Positions 26,695-37,015 are shown, counted from the first letter of the stretch. The stretch is 64,000 nt of DNA from Phenylobacterium deserti (GCF_003254705.1 NZ_QFYR01000001.1:868001-932000), one strand, 5' to 3'. Notes: a model not told the origin generated them from the sequence alone. Program-made: numbers and translations.

Positions 26695-29600
26695 TTACAG
26701 CGACCGCTTCACCTCTTCGAGGTTGAAGCATTCGATGATGTCGCCCGGCTTGATGTCCTGGAAGCCGGCGAAGGCCATGCCGCACTCCTGACCGACCGGC
26801 ACCTCGTTGACCTCGTCCTTGAAGCGCTTGAGCGTCTGCAGGGTGCCGAGTTCGAGGACCACGACGTTCTGACGGATGATCCGGACGCGGGCGCCCTTGC
26901 GGACGACCCCTTCCGTGACCCGGCAACCCGCCACGCGGCCGACCTTGGTGATGTCGAAGGCCTGGAGGACTTCGGCGTTGCCCAGGAAAGTTTCGCGCTG
27001 GATCGGCGCCAGCATGCCCGAGAGCACGCCTTTGATGTCGTCGATCAGGTCGTAGATGATCGCGTAGTAGCGGATCTCGACGCCTTCACGATCGGCCAGG
27101 TCGCGCGCCTGCTTGGACGCGCGAACGTTGAAGCCGATGATCGGCGCGCCGGCGCCCTTGGCCAGCATGACGTCGCTTTCGCTGATCGCGCCAGCGCCCG
27201 ACAGGATGATCCGCGCGCGGACCTCGTCGGTGCCGAGCTTGTCGAGCGAGCCGACGATCGCCTCGGCCGAGCCTTGCACGTCCGCCTTGATGATGACCGG
27301 CAGCTCGGAGACCTTCTTGTCGGCGAGCTTGGCCATCATGTCGGCGAGCGAGGCGCTGGCCACCGGAGCGCCGGACTTCTCGCGCTTTTGACGCGTCCGG
27401 TACTCGGTGATCTCGCGGGCGCGGGCCTCGTTTTCGACCACCGCGAAGGCGTCGCCCGGATCAGGCGTGCCGTCGAGGCCGAGCACTTCCACCGGGGTGG
27501 AGGGTTCGGCGGTGGTGACCTGTTCGCCGCGCTCGTTGAGCAGCGCCCGCACCCGGCCCCAGCTGGAGCCCGCCACGATGATGTCGCCGCGCTTCAGGGT
27601 GCCGCGCTTCACCAGGACGGTGGAGACGGCGCCGCGGCCGCGATCGAGCTTGGCTTCGATGACCACGCCATCGGCGGTCCGATCGGGATTGGCCCGCAGG
27701 TCGAGGATCTCGGCCTGAACCAGGATGTTCTCGATCAGATCGGTGAGGCCCATCTTCTGGGTCGCCGAAACTTCCACCACCTGGGTGTCGCCGCCCAAGC
27801 TTTCCACGACGATCTCGTGCTGCAGCAGCTCGTTGATCACGCGGGTCGGATTGGCGTCCGGCTTATCCATCTTGTTGATGGCCACGATGATCGGAGCGCC
27901 GGCCGCCTTGGCGTGCTGGATGGCTTCGATCGTCTGCGGCATCACGCCGTCGTCCGCCGCCACCACCAGGATGACGATGTCGGTGACGTTGGCGCCGCGG
28001 GCGCGCATCGCCGAGAAGGCGGCGTGACCGGGGGTGTCCAGGAAGGTGACGCGCTGACCGTTCTCCAGCCGCACCTGATAGGCGCCGATGTGCTGGGTGA
28101 TGCCGCCGTGCTCGCCGGACGCAACGTCCGCCGAACGCAGGGCGTCGAGCAAGCTGGTCTTGCCGTGGTCGACGTGACCCATGACCGCCACGACCGGCGG
28201 ACGCGGCAGCAGGTTTTCGTCGACGTCTTCCGCGCCGATGAAGCCTTCTTCGACGTCCGCTTCCGAGACGCGCTTCACCGTGTGGCCGAATTCCGTGGCC
28301 ACCAGCTCGGCGGTGTCGTTGTCGATGACGTCGTTGATCTTGAGCATCACGCCCTGACGCATCAGGAACTTGATGACCTCGACCCCGCGGGTCGCCATCC
28401 GGTTGGCGAGCTCGCCCACGGTGATGACGTCGGGGATGACCACTTCGCGGGCGACCCGGGCCTGCTCCTGGACGCCGCCCTTGCGCTTTTCGCGTTCGCG
28501 TTCGCGGGCCCGGCGAACCGAGGCCAGGGAGCGCATGCGCTCGGCGCCGTCGGCGTCGCCGGCCACGGCCTGGATAGTCAGGCGACCTTCGCGGCGGTTC
28601 GGCGCGCCCTTGACGCGGCTGATCGCCTTGGAAGGCGCGGCGGTGCGGCGACGATCGTCATCCTCGTCCGGACGACGGTCGAGATTGGCGGAGCCGGGAC
28701 GCGGAGCCTGGCGCGCGGCGCGTTGCACTTCAGGCGTGGCGGGCGGAGCCGCCGGGCCGATGCGCGGGCCGCCGCGCGGACCGCCCGGACGGGCGCCGTC
28801 ACGCGGACCTGCCGGACGCGGCGCCAGCGCCGAGTAACGGACAGTGCCGCCTTCAGGGCGCGGGGCGCGATCGTCGCGCTGGCCGCCCGGACCACCGGCG
28901 CGCGGCGGGCCACGGTCGCCACCGGGACGCGGACCACGATCGTCGCGCGGCGGACGCGGGGCGCCGTCGTCCCGTCGCGGAGCGCGCTGATTGAAGGTCG
29001 CACCTTCGAACCGATTGGACGGACGCTCCGGCCGGTAGGTCGTGGTGGACGGCCGGTCATCCCGGCGATCGGGCGAGGGCTGATAGGTGCGGGTCTGGCC
29101 GCTGCTGTTCGGACGCGCGTCGTTACGCGGACCGTCCTGACGCGGGGCCTGAGGCGCGGCGGCCGGACGAGCCGGCGCGGCGGGCTGAGTCGGCGCGGAC
29201 GCGGTCGGTGCGGCGGGCGCCGCCGGAGCCCTGGCGACCGGAGCCGGAGGCGTGGGAGCCGGGGCTGCAGGAGCCGCGGGCGTCGGAGCAGGCGCGCTTT
29301 GCGCCGCCGCAGCCGCCTGTTGGGCGGCAGCCTGGGCCGCAGCCGCGCGGGCGGCGGCCGCCTGCGCTTCGGCTTCGGCGCGGGCGCGCTCTTCACGGGC
29401 GCGGCGCTCGGCTTCCTGGCGAGCCTGCTGCTGGCGAGCGAGTTCGATGGCGCGCTGACGAGCGGCGTGCTCCTCGGCGCTCAGGCCGGAGCCTCCGCCT
29501 TGCGGCGCGCGCTGCTGCGAGGCCTGCGACGGGCCGCGATTGTCGCTGCGGGTGTCGATCACCCGCTTTTCGGCCGAAGACGGCGCAGCCATGTTCCCAG

Positions 29601-29775
29601 CGGGCGAATGGGTTCGCGCACGCTTGGTCTCCACGACCACGGTCTTGGAACGGCCATGGCTGAAGCTTTGCTTCACCGTGCCTGCGCTGACCGATCCGGC
29701 CCCGCGGGGCTTGAGGGTCAGAGGCTGGCGTCCGCCCGGGGCGGAGTTGCGGCCGTTGTTGTTTTCGTCGCTCAT
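26695..29775 (-). CDS. infB: translation initiation factor IF-2
   Basis: GTPase that places fMet-tRNA on the 30S subunit. 1026 residues. The N-terminal ~430 residues are low-complexity, rich in Ala, Pro, Arg and Gly, with a helical Ala/Gln/Arg stretch (residues ~95-150). G domain: [14 protein letters not shown] (G1), [10 protein letters not shown] (G2), DTPGHAAF (G3), [10 protein letters not shown] (G4). Domains II, III and IV follow, ending [21 protein letters not shown] 29775 ([11 protein letters not shown]). Large N-terminal extensions are usual in Caulobacterales and other alphaproteobacteria. Confidence 0.97.
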   Translation of the reverse strand: MSDENNNGRNSAPGGRQPLTLKPRGAGSVSAGTVKQSFSHGRSKTVVVETKRARTHSPAGNMAAPSSAEKRVIDTRSDNRGPSQASQQRAPQGGGSGLSAEEHAARQRAIELARQQQARQEAERRAREERARAEAEAQAAAARAAAAQAAAQQAAAAAQSAPAPTPAAPAAPAPTPPAPVARAPAAPAAPTASAPTQPAAPARPAAAPQAPRQDGPRNDARPNSSGQTRTYQPSPDRRDDRPSTTTYRPERPSNRFEGATFNQRAPRRDDGAPRPPRDDRGPRPGGDRGPPRAGGPGGQRDDRAPRPEGGTVRYSALAPRPAGPRDGARPGGPRGGPRIGPAAPPATPEVQRAARQAPRPGSANLDRRPDEDDDRRRTAAPSKAISRVKGAPNRREGRLTIQAVAGDADGAERMRSLASVRRAREREREKRKGGVQEQARVAREVVIPDVITVGELANRMATRGVEVIKFLMRQGVMLKINDVIDNDTAELVATEFGHTVKRVSEADVEEGFIGAEDVDENLLPRPPVVAVMGHVDHGKTSLLDALRSADVASGEHGGITQHIGAYQVRLENGQRVTFLDTPGHAAFSAMRARGANVTDIVILVVAADDGVMPQTIEAIQHAKAAGAPIIVAINKMDKPDANPTRVINELLQHEIVVESLGGDTQVVEVSATQKMGLTDLIENILVQAEILDLRANPDRTADGVVIEAKLDRGRGAVSTVLVKRGTLKRGDIIVAGSSWGRVRALLNERGEQVTTAEPSTPVEVLGLDGTPDPGDAFAVVENEARAREITEYRTRQKREKSGAPVASASLADMMAKLADKKVSELPVIIKADVQGSAEAIVGSLDKLGTDEVRARIILSGAGAISESDVMLAKGAGAPIIGFNVRASKQARDLADREGVEIRYYAIIYDLIDDIKGVLSGMLAPIQRETFLGNAEVLQAFDITKVGRVAGCRVTEGVVRKGARVRIIRQNVVVLELGTLQTLKRFKDEVNEVPVGQECGMAFAGFQDIKPGDIIECFNLEEVKRSL

Positions 29776-29831
29776 GCGCTCGCTTTACTTACCGGCCGGG
29801 CGGTCCCGGCCAACGGATCGATCAAATGCAA

Positions 29832-29869
29832 GAGGGGCGGAAACCTGGGTAGGTTCCGCTCAGCCCCTC
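29832..29869 (-). promoter_or_regulatory. intercistronic hairpin between ylxR and infB
   Basis: GAGGGGC (29832-29838) pairs with GCCCCTC (29863-29869), and an inner GGAA-A-CCT/AGGTTCC stem closes a 4-nt loop. The hairpin overlaps the last ylxR codon and stop. There is no U-tract, so RNA processing or stability control is more likely than termination. Confidence 0.5.
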
Positions 29870-30512
29870 AAGGCTCCTCGCGCCAACTCTCAGGAAAGAG
29901 CGGGCAAAAGCCCGACAACCGGTGAACGTCCTCGGCCCAACGATCGGCGGCTCGCCCCGCAAGGAAGGCGGTGTGTATCACATTCTCCAGGCCTAAGGCC
30001 AAACTCAATTCGGTGGCGGTGTAGAGACCCACCAAGCCGGGGGGCTTCGACTGCTTGCGGGCGTGGGCCCGCAGCTTGCGGCGCCCATCGGCGGCGCCGT
30101 CGGATGCTTCGATGAGCCAGGCAGCTTTGCCGGATTGAATTGTGGCTGAGACCTTCTCGAAACCCGAGGTAAGGTCGCCCGCGCGGCGTGCAAGCCCCAG
30201 GCCCGACAAAACGCGTCGCTTCAGAAGAATTTCGACCTGATCCGCCAGTCCAGGCGGCGCCGTCAGCTTGGCCTTTGCTGAGCGGGCGAAAAGGTTCTTC
30301 TTGGCCGCGGCTTCTACGGACGCACGGTCTGCGGCCACCCAGACGCCTCGACCCGGGAGCTTGCGAGCCAGGTCCGGAATGACGACGCCGTCAGGACCCG
30401 CCACGAAACGGATCAGCTGAGCTTCGTCGCGCGTCTCGCCGGTGACGACGTCGCGCCGCTCGCGCGACGCTTCCGCCAATGTGGCCGGACCTCTACCCGC
30501 AGGAGTCTCCAT
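29868..30512 (-). CDS. YlxR-YlxQ fusion RNA-binding protein
   Basis: 214 residues made of an N-terminal YlxR (DUF448) domain (RRDVVTGETRDEAQLIRFVAGPDG ... KLPGRGVWVAADR) and a C-terminal L7Ae/YlxQ-like domain (RRVLSGLGLARRAGDLTSGFEKV ... KAAWLIEASDGAADGRRKL). YlxR proteins bind RNase P RNA or modulate transcription and translation in other bacteria. Its place between nusA and infB is canonical, and the two-domain form is usual in alphaproteobacteria. Confidence 0.9.
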   Translation of the reverse strand: METPAGRGPATLAEASRERRDVVTGETRDEAQLIRFVAGPDGVVIPDLARKLPGRGVWVAADRASVEAAAKKNLFARSAKAKLTAPPGLADQVEILLKRRVLSGLGLARRAGDLTSGFEKVSATIQSGKAAWLIEASDGAADGRRKLRAHARKQSKPPGLVGLYTATELSLALGLENVIHTAFLAGRAADRWAEDVHRLSGFCPLFPESWREEP

Positions 30513-30620
30513 GAGCGGTCACCCTCCTACCGCGGGCTCCCGCCGCGGCGGGAATTCGGGTTTTCGGGGGTGCGGCTCAAGGGTCTCGGGGCTCCGTCGG
30601 CTGGGTCTTAGAAGGGAGAT

Positions 30621-30648
30621 CCGCCCGCCCCGTTTCCGAGGCGGGCGG
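30621..30648 (-). promoter_or_regulatory. hairpin between nusA and ylxR
   Basis: Perfect 9-bp stem CCGCCCGCC (30621-30629) with GGCGGGCGG (30640-30648), 10-nt loop, no U-tract. It lies 10 bp after the nusA stop in the 145-bp nusA-ylxR gap and may act as a pause, processing or rho-dependent site within the operon. Confidence 0.45.
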
Positions 30649-30657
30649 TCTTAGAGT

Positions 30658-32364
30658 TTAGGCGTCGCGGGCTTCGCCGATCATCTCGGCTTCGGCGAAG
30701 ACTTCGTCGCTCGGCTGCTCGCCGTCCGACTCCAGCTCCGGCTCGACTTCCGGTTCTTCCGGAGCCTCGACCCAGCCCATGACGATCCGCGCGCGCATGA
30801 TCAGCAGCTCGGCGTCCTGCGGGTCGAGCCCGAAGTTCTCCAGGATGCCGGCTTCACGGACGCGCTCGCCGCCCTTGTTCTCGAACCAGCCGCGCAGGTC
30901 ATCCGGCACCAGGCCGGCGAGATCTTCGACCGACTTCACGCCGTTTTCGCCCAGGGCCACGGCCATCGGCAGGGTGATGCCTTCGATCTCCAGCAGGCCG
31001 TCCTCGACGCCGAGTTCACGGCGCTTGGAGTCGTATTCCGCCGCTTCCTTGTCCAGGTACTCGCGGGCGCGGGTCTGGATCTCGTCGGCGGTGTCCTCGT
31101 CGAAGCCCTCGATCGAGGCCACTTCGGCCGCGTCCACATAGGCCACGTCTTCGACACTGGCGAAGCCTTCGGTGACCAGCAGCTGGGCGATGACCTCGTC
31201 CACGTCCAGGGCTTCCTGGAAGAGGGCGGTGCGCTCGGTGAACTCGCGCTGACGGCGCTCGCTCTCCTGGCTCTCGGTCATGATGTCGATCTGCCAGCCG
31301 CTCAGCTGCGACGCGAGGCGGACGTTCTGACCCCGGCGGCCGATGGCCAGCGACAGCTGGTCGTCCGGCACCACCACTTCGACGCGCTCGTCCTCTTCGT
31401 CCATCACCACCTTGGAGACTTCGGCGGGGGCGAGGGCGTTGACGATGAACGTCGCCTCGTCCGGGCTCCACTGGATGATGTCGATCTTCTCGCCCTGCAG
31501 TTCGGCCACAACCGCCTGGACGCGGCTGCCGCGCATGCCGACGCAGGCGCCGACCGGGTCGATGGAGCTGTCGTTGGAGACCACCGCCATCTTGGCGCGG
31601 CTGCCCGGGTCGCGGGCCACGGCGCGGATCTCGATCACGCCGTCATAGACTTCCGGCACTTCCTGCGCGAACAGCTTGGCCATGAAGCCGCCGTGGGCGC
31701 GGCTGAGCAGGATCTGCGGGCCCTTGGTCTCGCGACGGACGTCGTAGATGTAGCAGCGGATCCGGTCGCCGATGTTGAAGTTCTCGCGCGGGATCGACTG
31801 GTCGCGGCGCATGATGCCTTCGCCCCGGCCGAGGTCGACGACCACATTGCCGTATTCGACGCGCTTGACCGTGCCGTTCACGATCTCGCCGACGCGGTCC
31901 TTGTATTCCTCGTGCTGGCGCTCGCGCTCGGCTTCGCGGACCTTCCCGGTCACGACCTGGCGGGCCATCTGGGTCTGCACGCGGCCGAACTCGAACGGCG
32001 GCAGGATCTCTTCGTAGGTATTGCCGACTGCGGCGTCCTTGTAGACGCGCTTGGCTTCCGCCAGCCGCATCACGCCGGCCGGCTGGTCCAGCGCCACCGG
32101 GTTGCCGTCGGCGTCCACGCCTTCACCGAAGGAGGCGTCGTCCGCCACCACGGTCACCACGCGCTTGATGGTGGTCTCGCCGGTCTTGGGATCGATGTGC
32201 ACGCGGATGTCGTGCTCGGCGCCATAGCGGGCGCGGGCGCCCTTCTGGATCGCTTCCTCGATCGCCTCGATGACGATCTCCTTGTCGATCGACTTTTCGC
32301 GGGCCACGGCCTCGGCGATCTGCAGGAGCTCAAGCCGATTGGCGGAAATGCCGGTCAGGCTCAT
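30658..32364 (-). CDS. nusA: transcription termination/antitermination factor NusA
   Basis: RNA polymerase-binding elongation factor. 568 residues from ATG 32364, preceded by GAGGA at 6 nt. N-terminal RNAP-binding domain (LLQIAEAVAREKSIDKEIVIEAIEEAI), S1 domain (VNGTVKRVEYGNVVVDLGRGEGIM) and two KH domains (GACVGMRGSRVQAVVAEL and LSLAIGRRGQNVRLASQL). It also has two C-terminal helical repeats and an acidic tail (PEVEPELESDGEQ). It starts 2 bp after the rimP stop. A leader terminator lies upstream of the operon. Confidence 0.97.
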   Translation of the reverse strand: MSLTGISANRLELLQIAEAVAREKSIDKEIVIEAIEEAIQKGARARYGAEHDIRVHIDPKTGETTIKRVVTVVADDASFGEGVDADGNPVALDQPAGVMRLAEAKRVYKDAAVGNTYEEILPPFEFGRVQTQMARQVVTGKVREAERERQHEEYKDRVGEIVNGTVKRVEYGNVVVDLGRGEGIMRRDQSIPRENFNIGDRIRCYIYDVRRETKGPQILLSRAHGGFMAKLFAQEVPEVYDGVIEIRAVARDPGSRAKMAVVSNDSSIDPVGACVGMRGSRVQAVVAELQGEKIDIIQWSPDEATFIVNALAPAEVSKVVMDEEDERVEVVVPDDQLSLAIGRRGQNVRLASQLSGWQIDIMTESQESERRQREFTERTALFQEALDVDEVIAQLLVTEGFASVEDVAYVDAAEVASIEGFDEDTADEIQTRAREYLDKEAAEYDSKRRELGVEDGLLEIEGITLPMAVALGENGVKSVEDLAGLVPDDLRGWFENKGGERVREAGILENFGLDPQDAELLIMRARIVMGWVEAPEEPEVEPELESDGEQPSDEVFAEAEMIGEARDA

Positions 32365-32366
32365 GG

Positions 32367-32918
32367 TCAATCCTCTTCCTCGGAATCGGTGGTCTCGTCG
32401 GGCGCCATCCGAGCCGCTCGGCTCTCGGCGCCCCGCTTCATCAACTTGTCCGTCAGCACAAGCTTGGCTTCAGTGACCCAGGCGAAGGGAATGAGCGCGG
32501 TGTGCTCCTCCCCTTCCAGATCGATGGCGACGCTCTCGCCGTCCACGCCGGCCAGTTGCCCGCGGAACCGCTTGCGGCCCTCGGCCAGGCGATCGAGCTC
32601 CAGCTTGGCCTCGTAGCCCTCGAAGGTCTCGAAGTCCTTCAGCCGGGTCAGCGGCCGGTCGACGCCCGGCGACGAGACCTCCAGCAGGTACTCGCCCTCG
32701 ATCGGGTCGGCGGCGTCCATGACTTCGGAGATGGCGCGCGACAGCCGGGCGCAATCTTCGACGTTCATTTCGCCGTCGCGGTCTTCCGCCATGATCTGCA
32801 GGCGGCGAGCCTCGTTGCCCCCCATCAGCCGCAGCCGGACGATCTCGTAGCCGGCCGCCTCGGCGACCGGGTCGAGCAGCTCCAGCAGGCGTCTATCTTC
32901 GGCGGTCTTCCCGCGCAT
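32367..32918 (-). CDS. rimP: ribosome maturation factor RimP
   Basis: Needed for 30S subunit assembly. 183 residues from ATG 32918 ([20 protein letters not shown]). RimP features: [37 protein letters not shown] and [21 protein letters not shown]. An acidic tail ends the protein. First gene of the rimP-nusA-ylxR-infB operon; 25 bp upstream is an intrinsic terminator in its leader. Confidence 0.95.
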   Translation of the reverse strand: MRGKTAEDRRLLELLDPVAEAAGYEIVRLRLMGGNEARRLQIMAEDRDGEMNVEDCARLSRAISEVMDAADPIEGEYLLEVSSPGVDRPLTRLKDFETFEGYEAKLELDRLAEGRKRFRGQLAGVDGESVAIDLEGEEHTALIPFAWVTEAKLVLTDKLMKRGAESRAARMAPDETTDSEEED

Positions 32919-32943
32919 GAACTCCCAGGCCCCTTTGGCCAAC

Positions 32944-32973
32944 AAAAAAGCGGCAGGGCCGGAGCCCGCCGCT
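32944..32973 (-). terminator. leader terminator (attenuator-like) upstream of rimP
   Basis: AGCGGC-A-GGGC (32949-32959) pairs with GCCC-GCCGCT (32964-32973), 4-nt loop, one bulged base, followed on the minus strand by six T. It lies between the candidate promoter (33013-33041) and the rimP start, and no gene lies upstream on this strand for it to terminate, so premature termination of the operon is likely its role. Confidence 0.75.
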
Positions 32974-33012
32974 CGAAAGCGCCATCCAGCGCTATCGGAC
33001 GATGTTGAGACG

Positions 33013-33041
33013 AATATAGCGTGCGCTTGGGGCCTTGTCAG
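33013..33041 (-). promoter_or_regulatory. sigma70-type promoter of the rimP-nusA-infB operon
   Basis: On the minus strand CTGACA (33036-33041) and TATATT (33013-33018) with an exact 17-bp spacer. The start near 33006 gives a leader of about 88 nt that contains the intrinsic terminator. The rest of the 264-bp gap to ppa (33042-33182) shows no clear plus-strand promoter. Confidence 0.75.
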
Positions 33042-33182
33042 CCCTCCTGCCACATTCGCCCGCTGCGGACGCTTTTCGCGCCCGCGCCGCGCGCCTTCCC
33101 CTACGGCCGGCCTTGCTCCCCGTGCGGCGAATGGTCCACAGAGCGCCACCCCCTCACGCCAATGAAAAGGCCGTCCCTCCCC

Positions 33183-33722
33183 ATGGACCTTTCCAAGATC
33201 CCGACCGGCGAAAACCCGCCCTATGACGTCAACGCCATCATCGAGATCCCGCAGGGCGGCGAGCCGGTGAAATATGAGATCGACAAGGAAAGCGGCGCGC
33301 TGTTCGTCGACCGCTTCCTGCACACGGCCATGTTCTATCCGTCGAACTACGGCTTCATCCCGCACACCCTGGCCGACGACGGCGACCCGATGGACATCCT
33401 GGTGGTGGGGCCCACGCCGGTCGTTCCGGGCGCCATCATCCGCTGCCGTCCGATCGGCGCGCTGATCATGCGCGACGAGGCCGGCGGCGACGAGAAGGTG
33501 CTGGCCGTGCCAGTGGACAAGCTGCACCCGTTCTACACGGGCGTGGACAGCTGGCGTCACCTGCCGTCGATCCTGACCGACCAGATCGCCCACTTCTTCA
33601 AGCACTACAAGGACCTGGAGAAGGGCAAGACGGTCGACATCATCCGCTGGGCCGACCCCGAGGAAGCCGGCGAGCTGATCCGCGCTTCCATCGAGGCCTA
33701 CAAGAACGCCAACGCCGGCTAG
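33183..33722 (+). CDS. ppa: inorganic pyrophosphatase
   Basis: Hydrolyses pyrophosphate to drive biosynthesis. 179-residue family I enzyme with [43 protein letters not shown] (the conserved DGDPMD metal-binding Asps) and the C-terminal [16 protein letters not shown] 33183 is used; an in-frame ATG at 33162 ([10 protein letters not shown]) is a possible earlier start. Its TAG stop and the TAG of the convergent trmB share a CTAG palindrome. Confidence 0.97.
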   Translation: MDLSKIPTGENPPYDVNAIIEIPQGGEPVKYEIDKESGALFVDRFLHTAMFYPSNYGFIPHTLADDGDPMDILVVGPTPVVPGAIIRCRPIGALIMRDEAGGDEKVLAVPVDKLHPFYTGVDSWRHLPSILTDQIAHFFKHYKDLEKGKTVDIIRWADPEEAGELIRASIEAYKNANAG

Positions 33723-34393
33723 ACCCGGACGAAGTCCAGGAAGACGGGGTCGCAGTCGCCCAGCCGCTTTTCCTCATAGCGGGTGGTGATGTGGTCTTCG
33801 GGCGGGCGGGTCCAGTCGTCCGCCCGCTCGGCCGTCCAGCGGAAGGCGGGGCTCGCCCGCAGCCGCTCGAGAGTCCAGTCCACATAGTCGGCCCAGTCGC
33901 TGGCGAAGCGCAGCCGTCCGCCGGGCTTCAGCACTCGGGCGAGCTCCGCCACCAGATCGGCTTGCACCAGCCGGCGCTTGTGGTGGCGGGCTTTGGGCCA
34001 CGGGTCGGGAAAGAGGATGAACACCCGCTCCAGGCTGGCGTCCGGCAGCCGAGCGATCAGGTCGCGCACGTCGCCGTCGTGCAGCCGCACGTTGGCGAGG
34101 TTCTGCTCCTCGATGTGGCGCACGGCGCTGGCGACACCGTTCTGGAACGGCTCGGCGCCAATGACGAGGACCTCGGGGCGACGGCCGGCCTGGGCGGCCA
34201 TGTGCTCGCCGCCGCCGAAACCGATCTCCAACCACACCTCGGCGGCGTCCGGCTTCAGGGCTTTGGGCTCGAAGGGCTCGGTCGGCACGCGCAGCTCGGG
34301 CAGGCGCGTGTCCATCAGCGCGGCCTGCCGCGGCTTGATCGGGCGGGACTTCACGCGCCCGTAGGAGCGCATCAAGGGGTGGTTCTCGGACAT
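33719..34393 (-). CDS. trmB: tRNA (guanine-N7-)-methyltransferase
   Basis: SAM-dependent m7G46 methylation of tRNA. 224 residues from ATG 34393. Motifs: [10 protein letters not shown] (SAM-binding), [10 protein letters not shown], the signature [16 protein letters not shown] and the C-terminal TRYEEKR. Overlaps the convergent ppa by 4 bp. Confidence 0.96.
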   Translation of the reverse strand: MSENHPLMRSYGRVKSRPIKPRQAALMDTRLPELRVPTEPFEPKALKPDAAEVWLEIGFGGGEHMAAQAGRRPEVLVIGAEPFQNGVASAVRHIEEQNLANVRLHDGDVRDLIARLPDASLERVFILFPDPWPKARHHKRRLVQADLVAELARVLKPGGRLRFASDWADYVDWTLERLRASPAFRWTAERADDWTRPPEDHITTRYEEKRLGDCDPVFLDFVRV

Positions 34394-34511
34394 GGGCCGG
34401 CCTCTACCCTTTTCCCGCGGCAGCCGCGAGGCTTTCGGCGCCCCGTTGACAGCGTTGTCTGCCCAGGTCCTGCTGGGCTTGGCAGAACAATGATCCTGGG
34501 AGGGACACGCC

Positions 34512-35366
34512 ATGACACTGAAGGCCACGCTTCGGGCCGCGCCTCTGCTTGCCGCCTTGGTGGGAGCCGCGTCAGGCGCGCTCGCGCAGTCGCCGGCGCC
34601 CGCCGCTGATTATCGGGCGGGCCACAACTTCATGCCGACACGCATTTTCAGCGCCACTGACGATGCGCGCATCTTGAAGGCCTTCGAAGGCTTGCGGGTC
34701 GCAGACGTGACGGACGGCATGGACTTCGTCGGCCTGCATAACGTCGGCTTGATGGATCCGGAGATCCACCCGCTTTGGAAAGACGCCAAGACTTACGGCC
34801 ACCGGTTCATCGGCATCGCGGTCACGGTCCGCTATGTGCCGACACAGCGTGGACCGCTCGGCGGCGGCTTGAGCTACGAAGAGTTCCGGGCGCGGGAAGG
34901 CCGCTGGTACAACGAGCTGTCTCCCGAACCCTTCATGCCGCTGATCCGGCCCGGCACGGCGATCATTATCGACGAGGCGCCCGATGCTGACGTGGGCTCC
35001 ATCGGGTCCAACAACATCATGGCCTGGAAGGTCGCGGGCGCGGTTGGGGTCGTGACCGACGCCACCGCCCGGGACACCGACGAGGTGATCACAGAGGCTG
35101 TGCCGCTTTACCTCCGCAAACCTGGGCGGGGGATACGACCCGGGCGGAACGAGGTGGAATCGGTGAACCGGCCCGTCGTCGTGGGCGGCGTGCTGGTGAA
35201 TCCCGGCGACGTGATCGTGGCCGACGGCGACGGCGTTCTCGTTGTGCCGCGCGGCGTCGCGCTGCAGGTGGCGGAGTTCGCACACAAGATCATCGAGGCC
35301 GACAAAGCCGGCCGGCGTGATCTCTACAAGAAGCTGGGATTGCCGCCGGACGCGTCCGTCAAGTAG
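34512..35366 (+). CDS. exported RraA-like protein
   Basis: 284 residues. ATG 34512, preceded by GGGAGGG, opens a Sec signal peptide ([20 protein letters not shown]). The body is an RraA/HMG-aldolase-like fold (PF03737): [33 protein letters not shown] with the conserved Arg-Asp, and [19 protein letters not shown]. Relatives act in the cytoplasm as 4-hydroxy-4-methyl-2-oxoglutarate aldolases or RNase E inhibitors; periplasmic location is unusual and excludes the RNase role. A probable TTGACA element lies at 34446-34451. Not linked to any pathway here. Confidence 0.82.
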   Translation: MTLKATLRAAPLLAALVGAASGALAQSPAPAADYRAGHNFMPTRIFSATDDARILKAFEGLRVADVTDGMDFVGLHNVGLMDPEIHPLWKDAKTYGHRFIGIAVTVRYVPTQRGPLGGGLSYEEFRAREGRWYNELSPEPFMPLIRPGTAIIIDEAPDADVGSIGSNNIMAWKVAGAVGVVTDATARDTDEVITEAVPLYLRKPGRGIRPGRNEVESVNRPVVVGGVLVNPGDVIVADGDGVLVVPRGVALQVAEFAHKIIEADKAGRRDLYKKLGLPPDASVK

Positions 35367-35730
35367 CGGCGGACCAGGCCCTGAGGGCGGTTGCGATCGC
35401 CGCAGCCGCCCATATTGCGAGCACCGCGCCGGCGGCGATCCGGCTGATCGGGCGAGCTGCGACCGCTTCGGCCGCCGCCCTGTGCTCCGCCAGAAGCTGG
35501 GCGGGGATGAGCTTCAGGGCGAGCCATAGGCCGGCGGGCACCAGGATCAGGTCGTCCAGATAGCCCAGCACCGGCACGAAGTCGGGGATGAGGTCGAGGG
35601 GCGAGAAGGCGTAGGCGGCGACCAGCAGCGCCACCGCCTTTGCGGCCCAGGGCGTGCGGGGATCACGGGCGCAAAGCCAGACGACGTGGGCGTCACGCTT
35701 CAGCGCGCGCGCCCACGTCCGCAGCGTCAT
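35359..35730 (-). CDS. YkvA-like DUF1232 membrane protein
   Basis: 123-residue protein with the DUF1232 core ([32 protein letters not shown]), where the motif SPxDLIPDxxPxxGxxDD is diagnostic, and a C-terminal transmembrane helix ([16 protein letters not shown]). Its ATG overlaps the metK stop (TGATG), implying coupling, and its end overlaps the convergent rraA-like gene by 8 bp. Function unknown. Confidence 0.85.
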   Translation of the reverse strand: MTLRTWARALKRDAHVVWLCARDPRTPWAAKAVALLVAAYAFSPLDLIPDFVPVLGYLDDLILVPAGLWLALKLIPAQLLAEHRAAAEAVAARPISRIAAGAVLAIWAAAAIATALRAWSAAT

Positions 35731-36950
35731 CAGGCGAGGCTCTTAAGCTCGTCCACAAGATCGGTCTTCTCCCAGGAGAAGCCGCCTTCGTTGTCGGGCT
35801 GCCGGCCGAAGTGGCCGTAGGCGGCGGTGCGCGCATAGACCGGACGGTTGAGGCCCAGGTGCTCGCGGACCGCGCGCGGAGTGGCGCCGCCGATCAACTC
35901 CGGCAGGGCGAGCTCCAGCTTGGCCGGATCGATCTCGCCGGTGTTGTGCAGGTCGACGTAGAAGCTCAGCGGCTCGGCGACGCCGATCGCATAGCTGATC
36001 TGGATGGTGCACTTGCGGGCGAGACCCGCGGCCACGACGTTCTTGGCGAGATACCGGCAGGCGTAAGCCGCCGAACGGTCGACCTTGGTCGGGTCCTTGC
36101 CGGAAAAGGCGCCGCCGCCGTGCGGAGCCGCGCCGCCGTAGGTGTCGACGATGATCTTGCGGCCGGTGAGGCCGGCGTCGCCGTCCGGGCCGCCGATCTC
36201 GAACCGGCCGGTCGGGTTGACCATCCACTTGGTGCGCTTGGTGATCAGGCCCTCGGGAAAGACGCTCTCCACGTACGGCTTGATCAGGTCGTGCACCCGC
36301 TTCGGCGTCGCCAGCTGCAGGCCGATGCGCTTGGCGTGCTGGTGCGAGACGACGATCTTCAGCACCTCGACCGGCCGGCCGTCCTCGTAGCGCAGGGTGA
36401 CCTGGCTCTTGGCGTCGGGCTCCAGGGCCGCGCACTCGCCCGAGTGGCGCACCTCGGCCAGCCGCTTCAGGATGTTGTGCGAGAACTGCAGGGTCGCCGG
36501 CATCAGCTCGGGCGTCTCGTCGGTCGCGTAGCCGAACATGATGCCCTGGTCGCCCGCGCCCTCGTCCTTCTTGTCCGAGGCGTCTACGCCCTGCGCGATG
36601 TGAGCGGACTGTTCGTGCAGGAAGCAGGCGAACTTGGCCTTGGCCCAGTGGAAGCCCTTCTGCTCGTAGCCGATTTCCTTCACCGCCTGGCGCACCTTGG
36701 GCTCCAGGCTGCGGACGATCTCCTTGGTGAGCGCCTTGTTCTCGAGCTTGGATGCGCCCGGCTTGCCGGCGCGGACTTCCCCGGCCAGCACGATGCGATT
36801 GGTGGTGACCAGCGTCTCGCACGCCACGCGCGCCTCCGGCTCGACGCTGAGGAAGGCGTCGACCACCGTGTCCGAGATCCTGTCCGCGACCTTGTCGGGA
36901 TGGCCTTCGGACACGCTTTCGCTGGTGAAGATGTAGTTGGAACGGCTCAC
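35730..36950 (-). CDS. metK: S-adenosylmethionine synthetase
   Basis: Makes SAM from methionine and ATP. GTG 36950 with GGAG 8 nt upstream gives 406 residues ([22 protein letters not shown]); an in-frame ATG 37001 extends into a poorly conserved leader. Signature motifs: [20 protein letters not shown] and [16 protein letters not shown]. The sequence shows no SAM riboswitch I could recognise; instead a palindrome sits inside the predicted promoter. Confidence 0.97.
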   Translation of the reverse strand: MSRSNYIFTSESVSEGHPDKVADRISDTVVDAFLSVEPEARVACETLVTTNRIVLAGEVRAGKPGASKLENKALTKEIVRSLEPKVRQAVKEIGYEQKGFHWAKAKFACFLHEQSAHIAQGVDASDKKDEGAGDQGIMFGYATDETPELMPATLQFSHNILKRLAEVRHSGECAALEPDAKSQVTLRYEDGRPVEVLKIVVSHQHAKRIGLQLATPKRVHDLIKPYVESVFPEGLITKRTKWMVNPTGRFEIGGPDGDAGLTGRKIIVDTYGGAAPHGGGAFSGKDPTKVDRSAAYACRYLAKNVVAAGLARKCTIQISYAIGVAEPLSFYVDLHNTGEIDPAKLELALPELIGGATPRAVREHLGLNRPVYARTAAYGHFGRQPDNEGGFSWEKTDLVDELKSLA

Positions 36951-37015
36951 GCGCGGGGCTCCGGGGGGGGACGAGGTCGCGCCGAAAACGGCAGACCTCA
37001 CTCAGTCGCCCGAAG

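Noticed and set aside
27274..29925. 883-residue plus-strand frame opposite infB
   Set aside because: Antisense of the IF2 N-terminal low-complexity region; Arg/Gly repeats are a mirror of Ala/Pro/Arg codons.
32974..33182. tRNA-fMet gene upstream of rimP, as in the E. coli metY-rimP operon
   Set aside because: No T-loop GTTCRA sequence, CCA end or cloverleaf could be found on either strand.
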